From Spirochaeta_B sp964398645 (GTDB lineage Bacteria; Spirochaetota; Spirochaetia; DSM-27196; DSM-8902): DNA of 14,038 nt. The stretch is taken from NCBI GenBank assembly GCA_964398645.1, contig CAYNNU010000041.1:1-14038 (forward strand), given 5' to 3'. The notes below the pieces were generated by a model. It saw only the letters and a list, made by a program, of their open reading frames with translations. It did not search any database and was not told the DNA's origin. Of this stretch, positions 6,459 through 14,038 are shown piece by piece (positions within the stretch are counted from its first letter, which is position 1; each line of letters starts with the position of its first letter). The translations under genes were made by a program, and so were the position numbers.

Positions 6459-7271
6459 TTATCCCAGAGCTACATCCAAAAGCATCATTACGGCAAAACC
6501 AAGCATAGCCCCAGATGTTGCTGTGTCCGTATTTCCAGCATACTGAGATTCCGGTATCAGCTCTTCTACTACAACAAAAATCATTGCACCCGCGGCAAAA
6601 CTCAAGGCATACGGAAGAATCGGCCGCAGCAGCAAAACTGCAGCAGCGCCTAAAACACCCGCGATAGGCTCAACAACCCCGGAAAGCTGGCCATACCAGA
6701 AGCTTTTGAGACGACTCAATCCCTCCCGCCGCAGAGGAACTGAAACAGCAGCCCCTTCCGGAAAGTTTTGGATGCCAATTCCGATTGCTAACGCAATTGC
6801 CGCACCAAGAGATGCCGTTGGCAAACCGCTAGCCACAGCGCCAAAAGCAACACCCACAGCAAGGCCCTCAGGTATATTATGTAGGGTAATCGCCAATACT
6901 AAAAGAATGCTGCGCCGCCAATTCGTCGGAATACCTTCCGCCTGTTCAATGGGCAAGCCCAAATGAAGGTGCGGCAGGGTTTTATCGGTCAGCCAAAGAA
7001 ATAATCCACCTGCTAAAAAGCCAACGACAGCAGGAATCCAGGGGGTTCCGCCATCAGCTTCTACCATTTCAATAGCGGGCGCAAGCAATGACCAAAAACT
7101 TGCGGCAATCATCACCCCGGCAGCAAAACCAAGCATCCCATCCAGCAACTTCCGGTTTATCGTCTTAAAAAAGAAAACAATCGATGCACCTAAAGCAGTA
7201 AAACCCCAAGTGAACAGGGTTGCCAAAAGAGCCTGTAAAACAGGGTGCAATTCCCGAAACCACGCTAACAT
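6459..7271 (-). CDS. ZIP-family divalent metal transporter, GufA type
   Basis: An inner-membrane transporter of about 270 residues with about eight hydrophobic segments. The metal-site helices are clear: 'HNIPEGLAVG' (H131, N132, E135 from the chosen start) and 'GIQNFPEGAAV' (Q168, N169, E172). The QN form is typical of the GufA branch of ZIP proteins, which import Zn2+ and other divalent metals. The cytoplasmic loop between TM3 and TM4 holds 'HLHLG' (101–105), a possible metal-binding patch. I chose the ATG at 7269–7271 because AAGGA lies 8 nt before it. An ATG at 7278–7280 (adding MGF) abuts that same AAGG and is less likely. It follows nox by 33 bp and precedes the PLD-family gene by 7 bp. 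Confidence 0.9.
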   Translation of the reverse strand: MLAWFRELHPVLQALLATLFTWGFTALGASIVFFFKTINRKLLDGMLGFAAGVMIAASFWSLLAPAIEMVEADGGTPWIPAVVGFLAGGLFLWLTDKTLPHLHLGLPIEQAEGIPTNWRRSILLVLAITLHNIPEGLAVGVAFGAVASGLPTASLGAAIALAIGIGIQNFPEGAAVSVPLRREGLSRLKSFWYGQLSGVVEPIAGVLGAAAVLLLRPILPYALSFAAGAMIFVVVEELIPESQYAGNTDTATSGAMLGFAVMMLLDVALG

Positions 7272-7304
7272 AAAGCCCATCCTTTTCTTCTTAGCTAATA
7301 CTTA

Positions 7305-8687
7305 TTATGCACCGGAATGGGCATAATTCAAACCCATTGCCTGAAGAAGGGCAGAAAGAACAAAATGAAAAGGTTTGTTAAAATGAGGCAAAAAGTACAC
7401 ATCTGTCATAGCGATTTCCGGTAGGGTCATCCCTTTCTGTATTGCGAGCGCTAAATAATAAATTGATTCCGAATGATTTCCTTCGCCATACGAGCCAATT
7501 TGTGCACCAAGCAAGCGCTGCGTTTCCCGTTCATATACCAGTTTGATGCTTACCGTCTCATAGCTCTCCATAAACTCGGGGCGGTCGTTATCGGAGAAAA
7601 ATGTGCTTGCTACATCCAAACCGGCCTGTCGAGCCGCTTCCTCACTTAAACCAGTTGATGCCAATTTATTGCCAAACACACATATCCCATTTGTACCCAC
7701 AACACTTTCCAGTTTTAGCGAATGAATCCCGTTAATATGACTAGCAACGACAAGACCGGACTTTACTGCATTTGTTGCCAAGGCAACGTTTTCATGCTTC
7801 CCTGTTGCTTGATGATGTATAGCAACAGCATCACCAACCGCATACACCCCGGGAATACTAGTTTGCATATACTCATTAACCTTGAGCGCACCGTTTGGCG
7901 TTTTTTCTGCATGAGGAAGCAGTGATGTATTCGGTCGAAATCCGATGCTTTGAATTACCAGATCAGCGGGGAATGTTCCCTTATTGGTAACAACAGCTGT
8001 TACTCTTCCATCAACACCCTGATATTCAGATACCCCAGCACCTAGCACCAAATTGATGCCATGCGATTGCATATCCTGCTGAAGCCTATCAGTAAAGTCG
8101 GTATCAAAATAGCGGGGCACTACCCGATCCTGCATATCAATCAGACTTACGTGTTTTCCCTTTTCATGATAGGCCTCAGCCAACTCTATTCCAATGTAGC
8201 CGGCACCAATTACCGCAACATTTTTTATTGCCGGATCATCAGCCTTCGCAATCAAATCCTTGGCATGCTGAAATATCTTACAAATTTCAATATTATCCAA
8301 TTCTTTATTTTTTATCGGAGGATCGATTGGCCATGAGCCACCAGCAAACACAAGCACATCGTAAGTATCCGAAAACTCCTCATTATTTTCTAGGTTTCGA
8401 ACAACGAGGGTCTTTGCATCAGTATCAATTTGAACCACTTCATGCCGCATCTTTACTGAAGCGCCCATTTTTTCAAGCGCCGGCACATCTGCATAAAACA
8501 GGCTCTCCGGATTTTTTACAACTCCAGAAACCGTTAAAGCAATCCCGCAACCAAGAAATGAAATATTATCGTTCCTGTCATAGGCAACAAGCTGAGCGTT
8601 TGGATTCTGCGACAATAAGGTTCTGATAACCGATGTCCCTGCATGATTCACTCCAAGTACAATTATTTTTTGTCCATTTTGGGCCAT
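7305..8687 (-). CDS. nox: FAD-dependent NADH oxidase, probably H2O-forming (Nox)
   Basis: A 460-residue flavoprotein of the pyridine nucleotide-disulfide reductase family. The N-terminus 'IIVLGVNHAGTS' carries the FAD-binding strand and the His typical of water-forming NADH oxidases. The single redox Cys47 lies in 'SFLGCGIAL'. Further motifs are the NADH-binding 'VIGAGYIGIELAEAY', the second FAD motif 'YAVGDAV', and the C-terminal 'FLPHFNKPFHF', which closely follows the Nox ending. It likely reduces O2 to water with NADH, detoxifying oxygen and regenerating NAD+. CoA-disulfide or NADH-peroxide reductase is the main alternative. The ATG at 8685–8687 is preceded by AAGGAGAAG; the longer frame up to 8720 has no such site. 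It is the first gene of a probable nox–zip–pld–PspB-like operon. Confidence 0.92.
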   Translation of the reverse strand: MAQNGQKIIVLGVNHAGTSVIRTLLSQNPNAQLVAYDRNDNISFLGCGIALTVSGVVKNPESLFYADVPALEKMGASVKMRHEVVQIDTDAKTLVVRNLENNEEFSDTYDVLVFAGGSWPIDPPIKNKELDNIEICKIFQHAKDLIAKADDPAIKNVAVIGAGYIGIELAEAYHEKGKHVSLIDMQDRVVPRYFDTDFTDRLQQDMQSHGINLVLGAGVSEYQGVDGRVTAVVTNKGTFPADLVIQSIGFRPNTSLLPHAEKTPNGALKVNEYMQTSIPGVYAVGDAVAIHHQATGKHENVALATNAVKSGLVVASHINGIHSLKLESVVGTNGICVFGNKLASTGLSEEAARQAGLDVASTFFSDNDRPEFMESYETVSIKLVYERETQRLLGAQIGSYGEGNHSESIYYLALAIQKGMTLPEIAMTDVYFLPHFNKPFHFVLSALLQAMGLNYAHSGA

Positions 8688-8709
8688 AATCTTCTCCTTT
8701 ATCATGATT

Positions 8710-8739
8710 AAAATACTCATTTTCTTGCCTACATATCAA
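8710..8739 (-). promoter_or_regulatory. Candidate promoter of nox
   Basis: On the minus strand, TTGATA (8734–8739) and TATTTT (8710–8715) are separated by 18 nt. The position is suitable for a short leader before the nox ribosome site. Evidence is limited to this match and to the divergent layout with the acyltransferase gene. Confidence 0.4.
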
Positions 8740-8771
8740 CAATAATCGCACTTTTCCTGCGCATCCCGCCT

Positions 8772-8784
8772 ATGATACTATCAT
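8772..8784. repeat. Perfect 6-1-6 palindrome in the nox/MBOAT divergent region
   Basis: ATGATA-C-TATCAT is a perfect inverted repeat 16 bp before the MBOAT start codon. It overlaps a possible plus-strand -10 (TATGAT at 8771–8776, without a good -35). It could be an operator for the acyltransferase operon or for the divergent pair, but a 12-bp AT-rich palindrome can occur by chance. Confidence 0.3.
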
Positions 8785-8799
8785 CAAAATAGAAGATCC

Positions 8800-10239
8800 A
8801 TGTTATTTCCAACTATCGAGTTCGCACTTTTTTTTCTCATCACCTATGGGGCATACTGGCTTCTGGCCTCCCACTATCGCATGCGCAGGTTATTGCTGCT
8901 TTTCGCAAGCTATGTTTTTTATGCCTGGTGGAACTGGAAATTCAGTCTGCTCTTATTAACAGCCAGCCTCATCGCATGGCTCTGCGCAATGCTCATAGAA
9001 AAAACCAAGAGAAAATACAGAAAAATTACTTTGGCAGCAGGCGTGGGAACTGTTTTATCCATACTAATCTGGTTCAAATATTATTTACTGCTAGCCAGCA
9101 CCATTAACTCGCTCACCCTCGCCCTTTCAGCAGGCACCCCCCTACCAATTTTTTCCATCATTCTACCTGTTGGCATCTCTTTTTATACATTTCAAGCGAT
9201 CAGCTACATGATTGATGTATACCGTAACGATATCCAGGCCGATAAAAACCCTCTAGACGTCCTGCTATATGTCGCCTTTTTTCCGCAATTGGTAGCAGGA
9301 CCTATTGTTCGCGGAAAAGATTTTATTCCCCAACTACAAAACCAACAGCGACCAAAAATACAGGAAGCAAACCGGGCGCTTTTGCTTATTACCAACGGAC
9401 TTTTCAAGAAGATGATTATTGCTACATACCTTGGAACTCTACTGGTTGATCCTGTCTTTTCTAACCCAGCCAATTACAATGCCCTGTCCTGCCTGCTTGC
9501 TAGCTATGCCTACGCTTTTCAAATATTTTGCGATTTTTCCGCCTATTCGGATATTGCAATAGGCATCGCTTTATTATTTGGTTTCCATTTTCCCAAAAAC
9601 TTCGACCAACCCTACCAAGCTCTTAGTGTACAAGATTTTTGGCATCGCTGGCATATTTCCCTGTCATCTTGGCTGCGTGATTATTTGTATATTCCTCTTG
9701 GCGGCAATCGCCGGGGCCAATTGCGAACATATATCAATCTTTTTCTTACAATGCTATTGGGTGGACTCTGGCATGGCGCTAGGTGGACATTTGTTGTATG
9801 GGGCACAATGCACGGCTTTGCCTTGATAATTGAGAGACTTTGGCAACAACACCGAGGCCGAAACCAAGCCCCAGCGCAGCTGAATTCGAAAAATTTTCTT
9901 AAGCGCATAGCAAAGAGAGTCCTGGTGTTTCACTTTATTTGTGCAAGCTGGATCGTATTTCGCTTGCCGGACCTGGCACAAATCAAACTATATTTTATGA
10001 GCCTTTTGGGCGGCGGAAATCAACAAGCCCAAACGCAAATAAGCCCTTTCCTTATTCTGCTTTTACTGCTTAGTCTTGCTATGCATTTCTGGCCCAAAAA
10101 CCTAATGCACAAGTTTGCAGATGCCCTTGCAGTCGAAGCCCACCCGCTTCGAGCAAGCCTCCTGTTAGGAGGTGTGCTAGCCATGATTGGTATAGTATCC
10201 CCGGATGGGGTTGCCCCATTTATCTATTTTCAATTTTGA
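8800..10239 (+). CDS. MBOAT-family O-acyltransferase, AlgI-like
   Basis: A 479-residue multi-pass membrane protein of the membrane-bound O-acyltransferase family. These enzymes pass an acyl (often acetyl) group across the membrane to extracellular polysaccharide or peptidoglycan. The AlgI-type signatures are present: 'LPVGISFYTFQAISYMIDVY' (122–141), 'FFPQLVAGPIVRG' (160–172), 'FCDFSAYSDIAIG' (243–255), 'FWHRWHISLSSWLRDYLYI' (280–298) followed by PLGGNRRG, and the catalytic His325 in 'GGLWHGA'. The ATG has only a weak AGAAG site. It is followed 14 bp later by the SGNH hydrolase gene, as in AlgI/AlgJ-, PatA/PatB- or DltB/DltD-type pairs. The acceptor glycan is not visible: no polysaccharide synthesis genes lie in the window. 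Confidence 0.94.
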   Translation: MLFPTIEFALFFLITYGAYWLLASHYRMRRLLLLFASYVFYAWWNWKFSLLLLTASLIAWLCAMLIEKTKRKYRKITLAAGVGTVLSILIWFKYYLLLASTINSLTLALSAGTPLPIFSIILPVGISFYTFQAISYMIDVYRNDIQADKNPLDVLLYVAFFPQLVAGPIVRGKDFIPQLQNQQRPKIQEANRALLLITNGLFKKMIIATYLGTLLVDPVFSNPANYNALSCLLASYAYAFQIFCDFSAYSDIAIGIALLFGFHFPKNFDQPYQALSVQDFWHRWHISLSSWLRDYLYIPLGGNRRGQLRTYINLFLTMLLGGLWHGARWTFVVWGTMHGFALIIERLWQQHRGRNQAPAQLNSKNFLKRIAKRVLVFHFICASWIVFRLPDLAQIKLYFMSLLGGGNQQAQTQISPFLILLLLLSLAMHFWPKNLMHKFADALAVEAHPLRASLLLGGVLAMIGIVSPDGVAPFIYFQF

Positions 10240-10253
10240 AAAGGTTGATTGCA

Positions 10254-11228
10254 ATGAAAAACAAAAGCGCACATCCTGCATCAATTTTTCTTGTTATCCT
10301 CTGTGCTTTACTTCTGCATGCTCTTTTTAACAGCTCTGGCTTTGCAAACTGGACACAGGTCTTGCCGGATAGCCCCATCCGGCCGGTTTTTTCTTCCATC
10401 AGCAAAGCTATCGAAACAGTTAGTACAAAAATAAAAATTTCCTCCATCGCATCATGCTTGAAGCAGGCTTTCGAGCCTATGACAAGAAATTTTGAGCTAC
10501 CAGAAGAAAACCAAAGCCCGTCGACAGATGCTCCTTTTCGAATTATTTCACCAGGCGAATTCAGCAGCTCAAAACCCTTACAAGTACTGATTGTGGGCGA
10601 CTCTTTAGCCGGTCTTCAGACTAGCACCGCTTTTTATCATTGGGCCCGTCAACATGATTGGGTCGACCTAGACATCGAATACAAAATCGGCTCCAGTTTT
10701 TCCAACGAAAGCAGTAAAAACTGGCCGCGGGATGTTGGCGGCCTTTTGGCACGCAAACAATACGACGCGGTTGCTGTATTTATGGGCTCAAATGATAGCC
10801 AAAGCATTATCCTAGATGATGGCACCCGACTTTCCCCACACAGTCCGGAATGGACACAGGTATACGACCGGCGAGTTCGACAATTCATGGCCCAATTAAG
10901 CTTTGGCACACAAGAGGTGTATTGGATATCGGTACCGCCAATGCGGCCAAACGGAAACGGTTACGAAAACCGAATGGTGCAGTTGAACGAACACCTACAT
11001 CAGTTGTGTAATGATTACCAGAACATTCAATATCTTGACATGGCGAAAATAATTGGAAACAGCGAGGGGCTGTATACCGACGTTCAAATAATTGACGGTA
11101 AACAGCGAATTGTCCGCCAAAGTGATGGAATTCACCCTACCTTTGATGGCGCAATGCTAATGGTCTTGCATATCGAAGAAGCCATACGTAGCCGGTTCTC
11201 CATTCAGGAATCAGACCCAAATTTGTAA
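10254..11228 (+). CDS. Membrane-anchored SGNH/GDSL hydrolase (DUF459-like), O-acetyl transfer partner
   Basis: A 324-residue protein with one N-terminal membrane anchor (about 9–27) and an SGNH domain (about 108–315) probably in the periplasm. The four blocks are present: GDSL with nucleophile Ser117, Gly in 'KIGSSFS' (144–150), 'MGSND' (177–181) supplying Asn, and 'DGIHPTFDGA' with D291 and H294. The block spacing and the 'QVYDRRVRQFM' segment resemble DUF459 proteins. With the MBOAT gene 14 bp upstream, it likely takes acyl groups delivered across the membrane and transfers them to a surface glycan, or removes them. The ATG at 10254 was chosen; an upstream TTG (10236) overlaps the MBOAT stop and lies within the AAAAGG likely used as ribosome site. 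Confidence 0.88.
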   Translation: MKNKSAHPASIFLVILCALLLHALFNSSGFANWTQVLPDSPIRPVFSSISKAIETVSTKIKISSIASCLKQAFEPMTRNFELPEENQSPSTDAPFRIISPGEFSSSKPLQVLIVGDSLAGLQTSTAFYHWARQHDWVDLDIEYKIGSSFSNESSKNWPRDVGGLLARKQYDAVAVFMGSNDSQSIILDDGTRLSPHSPEWTQVYDRRVRQFMAQLSFGTQEVYWISVPPMRPNGNGYENRMVQLNEHLHQLCNDYQNIQYLDMAKIIGNSEGLYTDVQIIDGKQRIVRQSDGIHPTFDGAMLMVLHIEEAIRSRFSIQESDPNL

Positions 11229-11235
11229 TTACTAC

Positions 11236-12729
11236 TCACTCTTGTTCTCGGCGAATTATCTCTATCCACTCGTCCGGCAAAAAGGAAACTGGATGAACAT
11301 AGCCAATCTGGCCTGCCTCCTGATTCACAATAGATGATGGCACACCAACCATTTCAAAGTTTCTGTTCAAAGCAGCTCCACCTGAATTACCGTGATTCAT
11401 CTCTGCATCAGTCTTAAAAATAATACCAAGTGGCGTCCGCTCAAAGCCGGACACAACTCCTTCTGAATATGTAATGGAGACCCGCGATCCTGTCCCCCCC
11501 ACACCTGGATAGCCTATGATAATAAGTGTATCAGCAATGTTCATTTGCTCTGAGTCGCCTAAATGTATCCAAGGAAACCGATAATTTGGCGGCAAGACCT
11601 GGCCATAATACCCGTGACGGATTTTCAATAAAGCCAGATCTTTTTGCTCATCGCAAAAAAGAACATCTGCCATAAAAAGCTCTCTCGGCGGCCGATCATT
11701 CTGCAAATTCAATGCAATTCCTACTTTCTCAAGCGTCGTTCCATCAGCTGATAAGATGACATGATAATTGGTCAATACTAAGCCCTGGCTGCTTAGCAAG
11801 GTACCAGAACCGGTGCCTCTTTCAGAAACAACCTGCACCGTTGCATTCAGGGCATTTTGCACGGCATTGCCTGCGGAAGAAATCCCCACATCCAAGGCTG
11901 GCAATTCATGCAGGAAGGCAGGTGCTTCCTCTGAAAAGCTCATTACAAGCGAAAAATCCTCAGGCATTGCCTGACTAAGCTGATCAACAACAGATACATA
12001 ATAAACCCCTGTACGCAATGGAATACCGGAATCGCGAGTAATGACCATATTTTCCCTGGCAAATAATGACTCTCCTTTGTACAAGGCAACGCGGGGATCC
12101 AACAACGGAGAATCGCGAGTTACAAAAATATCAATATCATAATCTGCATCAAACAAATCTATTCGCAATGCATCTGCTGAAGCAGGCACACGTATTTCAT
12201 AGGTGCGAAACATCCCAGCATCCGGATCAAGCTGCCCCTCTACAACATCGCCATCTTCGACAACCCGATCTACGCGGGCGTTGATAAAGGAAAGACGAAG
12301 TTGATACGGAATTTGCGAAAGCCGCCTGCCATCAACAATAGGCAAATCTCCCAACTGATATACAATATCAACATAATACGTGCCTGTTTGCAGGCCATTT
12401 CCGCCCAAACGGGTAACATACATTCGCTCATTGTAATCACTTGCTGCGCTGGCAAAATCAACCTGACGATAATCTGTTATTTCATGCTCATGACGAATAA
12501 AAATATCCAAATCTGTTGGCGAGCCTTCAATCTGCAACTCCATGGCATAGGCTGTTTCCGGAACCTGTACAAGAAAAGTCTGATACGCCACCTGCCCCTG
12601 ATTTACGTTAATTCTGCCGCTTTGAATCCTACCCGGAACCAAATTTGGGAATGACTGACGTGGCGACTTTGCTGCAAGCGGAACCAGCATAACAAAGCAC
12701 ATAGACAAACCAAGCAAAAGACGTTTCAT
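11236..12729 (-). CDS. Secreted trypsin-like serine protease with two N-terminal PPC-type domains
   Basis: A 497-residue exported protein. A signal peptide (1–20, 'MKRLLLGLSMCFVMLVPLAA') is followed by two beta-rich repeats resembling bacterial pre-peptidase C-terminal (PPC) domains (about 36–148 and 160–267; each has 'DLDIFI' or 'DIDIFV' and '(L)xTGxYYV'). A trypsin-like domain of the HtrA kind (about 293–490) comes last. Its triad is H323 in 'TNYHV', D364 in 'KDLALLKI' and S449 in 'HGNSGGAAL'. No PDZ domain follows, unlike DegP. It probably acts in the periplasm or outside the cell. The ATG at 12727–12729 was chosen for the adjacent GGGAGG and signal peptide; a longer frame to 12822 lacks both. 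It is convergent with the SGNH gene across only 7 bp. Confidence 0.92.
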   Translation of the reverse strand: MKRLLLGLSMCFVMLVPLAAKSPRQSFPNLVPGRIQSGRINVNQGQVAYQTFLVQVPETAYAMELQIEGSPTDLDIFIRHEHEITDYRQVDFASAASDYNERMYVTRLGGNGLQTGTYYVDIVYQLGDLPIVDGRRLSQIPYQLRLSFINARVDRVVEDGDVVEGQLDPDAGMFRTYEIRVPASADALRIDLFDADYDIDIFVTRDSPLLDPRVALYKGESLFARENMVITRDSGIPLRTGVYYVSVVDQLSQAMPEDFSLVMSFSEEAPAFLHELPALDVGISSAGNAVQNALNATVQVVSERGTGSGTLLSSQGLVLTNYHVILSADGTTLEKVGIALNLQNDRPPRELFMADVLFCDEQKDLALLKIRHGYYGQVLPPNYRFPWIHLGDSEQMNIADTLIIIGYPGVGGTGSRVSITYSEGVVSGFERTPLGIIFKTDAEMNHGNSGGAALNRNFEMVGVPSSIVNQEAGQIGYVHPVSFLPDEWIEIIRREQE

Positions 12730-12752
12730 GAAAACCTCCCAAACACCAAATA

Positions 12753-12758
12753 AGTATA
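12753..12758 (-). promoter_or_regulatory. Candidate -10 box of the protease gene
   Basis: On the minus strand this reads TATACT, 23 bp before the start codon. It would give a leader of about 17 nt carrying the GGGAGG ribosome site. No convincing -35 was found at 16–18 bp. Confidence 0.4.
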
Positions 12759-12848
12759 CACCCTCGCGAAAATTTTTTCCGACCAAAGAGGCTCTCAATG
12801 TCAAAATGATCAGCCGCTTCATAATAGCTAAAATTCAAAAACTGTGTG

Positions 12849-12854
12849 TATACT
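12849..12854 (+). promoter_or_regulatory. Candidate -10 box of the GPH symporter gene (possibly leaderless)
   Basis: TATACT ends 6 nt before the ATG at 12861, so the expected transcription start falls on or next to the start codon. No Shine-Dalgarno sequence precedes the ATG. The -35 region is weak. Confidence 0.4.
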
Positions 12855-12860
12855 AAGCCA

Positions 12861-14038
12861 ATGAAGCATACAACAGCAAGCAAGCTGCAATACGGCGTGC
12901 TGGACTTGGGGCAAAACGCTTTCCTAAATCTGGTTGGTTTCTATTTCCTTTTTTTTATGACTGACAAAATCGGAATATCCCCAATACTTGCTGGTGCCGC
13001 GCTGACCATCGGCAAGATTTGGGATGCAATCACTGATCCGATGGTCGGCAACTGGTCGGATAATTCGCTCAATCCAAAAGGAAGACGATTACCTTTTATT
13101 CACAAGGGCAGTATCAGCATAGTCATTTTTATCTTTTTGATGTTCACCGTACCGACCTTTGAAAGTGAGATTTTCCGTTTCCTATACATTACCTTGATGT
13201 ACATGTTTGCATCAACTTCTTTCACATTGATGAATATCCCCTACCAGGCCTTACTGCCGGAATTAACCAGCGATTTTGATGAACGCACATCGTTTATTGC
13301 CTGGCGAATGGTTTTCGCTGTCTTGGGAACCTTCATTGGTGCCGGCGCGGTCATGCCAATCGTACATGCATTCGGAGTACACGGCTGGAGCGCTACAGCT
13401 TTAACAATAGGACTTCTTACCGGCATCACAGGATTGATAACCGTTTTCTGTATACAAGAACCTAAGCCAAAAGAACAAAAGACCCCGCAAAAGCTACTTG
13501 CATCAATTGCGCATGTCTTTTCGCAAAAACCGTTTTTATTAGCAATTTTTCCCTGGGCATTATTCAACCTTGGGGTAACAATTGTGCAATCGTCCTTGGT
13601 GTATTTTTTTGCCTACATAATTGGAAACAAAGACCTTTTTAACCAGGGAGTATTCGCCCTGCTCGGCCTGGCCTTGGTTTCGATCCCCCTGCACGTTTTT
13701 CTTTCCCGCTTTTTAGACAAAAAAGGCAGCTACATTCTTGGTATGGTTTGGCTTATTACCATTCTGCTGATTTTTACCTATGCTAGCCCTACACTGCCAC
13801 CCTTTGCAGGAGTCATTCTGATGGCAATTGCCGGCATTGGACTCGGAGCCCACTATGTAATGCCGCACTCTATTCTTCCGGATGTTATTGAATGGGATGC
13901 CGTCCAGAGCGGAACCCATCATGAAGGGATTTTTGCATCAATGTGGACCCTGTCTTCTAAAATTGGACAGGGGCTTGCCCTTGGCGTTGCAGGACTGGTC
14001 CTGCAAATATTCGGCTATGTACCAGGACAAGTACAAGC
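12861..14038 (+). CDS. GPH-family (MelB-like) sugar:cation symporter, 3' end outside window
   Basis: The first 392 codons of a major-facilitator protein of the glycoside–pentoside–hexuronide:cation symporter family. These inner-membrane proteins import glycosides with Na+ or H+. Family features are the N-terminus 'KLQYGVLDLGQNAFLNLVGF', the 'GKIWDAITDPMVGNWSD' motif between early helices, 'NIPYQALLPELTSDFDERT' in the first half, and 'MPHSILPDVIEWDAVQSGT' plus 'HHEGIFASMWTLSSKIGQG' in the second half. The frame is open to the last base, so probably some 50–80 residues are missing. The ATG at 12861 gives a family-like N-terminus; no ribosome site precedes it. The substrate cannot be read from this region. 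It is divergent from the protease gene. Confidence 0.92.
   Translation, partial: MKHTTASKLQYGVLDLGQNAFLNLVGFYFLFFMTDKIGISPILAGAALTIGKIWDAITDPMVGNWSDNSLNPKGRRLPFIHKGSISIVIFIFLMFTVPTFESEIFRFLYITLMYMFASTSFTLMNIPYQALLPELTSDFDERTSFIAWRMVFAVLGTFIGAGAVMPIVHAFGVHGWSATALTIGLLTGITGLITVFCIQEPKPKEQKTPQKLLASIAHVFSQKPFLLAIFPWALFNLGVTIVQSSLVYFFAYIIGNKDLFNQGVFALLGLALVSIPLHVFLSRFLDKKGSYILGMVWLITILLIFTYASPTLPPFAGVILMAIAGIGLGAHYVMPHSILPDVIEWDAVQSGTHHEGIFASMWTLSSKIGQGLALGVAGLVLQIFGYVPGQVQ

Larger units (their letters stand above)
12753..12854. repeat. 9-bp inverted repeat spanning the protease/GPH divergent promoter region
   Basis: AGTATACAC (12753–12761) and GTGTATACT (12846–12854) are exact reverse complements 84 bp apart. 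Each half contains the TATACT that serves as the candidate -10 of the gene it faces. This suggests matched promoters or a shared regulator site. The rest of the 131-bp intergenic region shows no hairpin or further repeat that I can see. Confidence 0.45.

Noticed and set aside
8688..8720. Extended N-terminus of Nox from an ATG at 8720
   Set aside because: The extra codons contain the AAGGAG ribosome site used by the ATG at 8687 and add no family sequence.
12730..12822. Extended N-terminus of the protease from an upstream start at 12822
   Set aside because: The extension (31 residues) crosses the candidate promoter, and the internal ATG has a GGGAGG site and a textbook signal peptide.
13241..13567. 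Minus-strand open frame inside the GPH symporter gene
   Set aside because: The plus-strand frame is open throughout and matches GPH family motifs, so the minus frame is a shadow.

Overview
The window looks like chromosomal DNA from a Gram-negative-type bacterium of moderate GC content. A member of the Spirochaetota (Spirochaetales) is my best guess. The pointers are the tightly packed order rplU–prp–rpmA–obg–nadD/yqeK–LCP/LytR_C–rsfS, a short L27 without the Firmicutes N-terminal extension, and a LytR-type protein that seems to have lost its catalytic residues. The phylum is an inference; no rRNA or other decisive marker is present. No tRNA, rRNA, CRISPR array, insertion sequence or phage gene was seen. 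Genes are dense: the longest non-coding stretch is about 131 bp, so no gap reaches 300 bases.

Region 1 (1–4886, minus strand) is a ribosome/translation operon read right to left: rplU (L21), prp (cysteine protease), rpmA (L27), obg, a NadD–YqeK fusion, an LCP/LytR_C membrane protein and rsfS (cut by the window edge). Gaps are 0–28 bp. A good sigma70-type promoter (TTGACC-N18-TATAGT) lies just upstream of rplU. The set joins ribosome assembly (L21, L27, Obg), ribosome silencing (RsfS), NAD synthesis (NadD) and probable Ap4A hydrolysis (YqeK).

Region 2 (4989–8687, minus strand) is a probable second operon: an H2O-forming NADH oxidase (nox), a GufA-type ZIP metal transporter, a soluble phospholipase D-superfamily (cardiolipin synthase-like) protein, and a 61-residue membrane/coiled-coil protein laid out like PspB. 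A redox, metal and membrane-maintenance theme is possible but inferred.

Region 3 (8800–11228, plus strand) is a two-gene surface O-acylation cassette: an AlgI-type MBOAT acyltransferase followed by a membrane-anchored SGNH/DUF459 hydrolase, probably an O-acetyl transfer pair for an extracellular glycan.

Region 4 (11236–14038) has a secreted trypsin-like protease with two PPC-type domains on the minus strand, convergent with region 3 across only 7 bp. Divergent from it is a GPH-family (MelB-like) sugar:cation symporter that runs off the right edge. The 131-bp divergent intergenic region carries a perfect 9-bp inverted repeat, each half containing a putative -10 box.

I found no clearly novel multi-gene system. 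The best leads are a Prp protease with no cleavable L27 extension, a catalytically degenerate LCP protein inside a ribosome operon, and the NadD–YqeK fusion.
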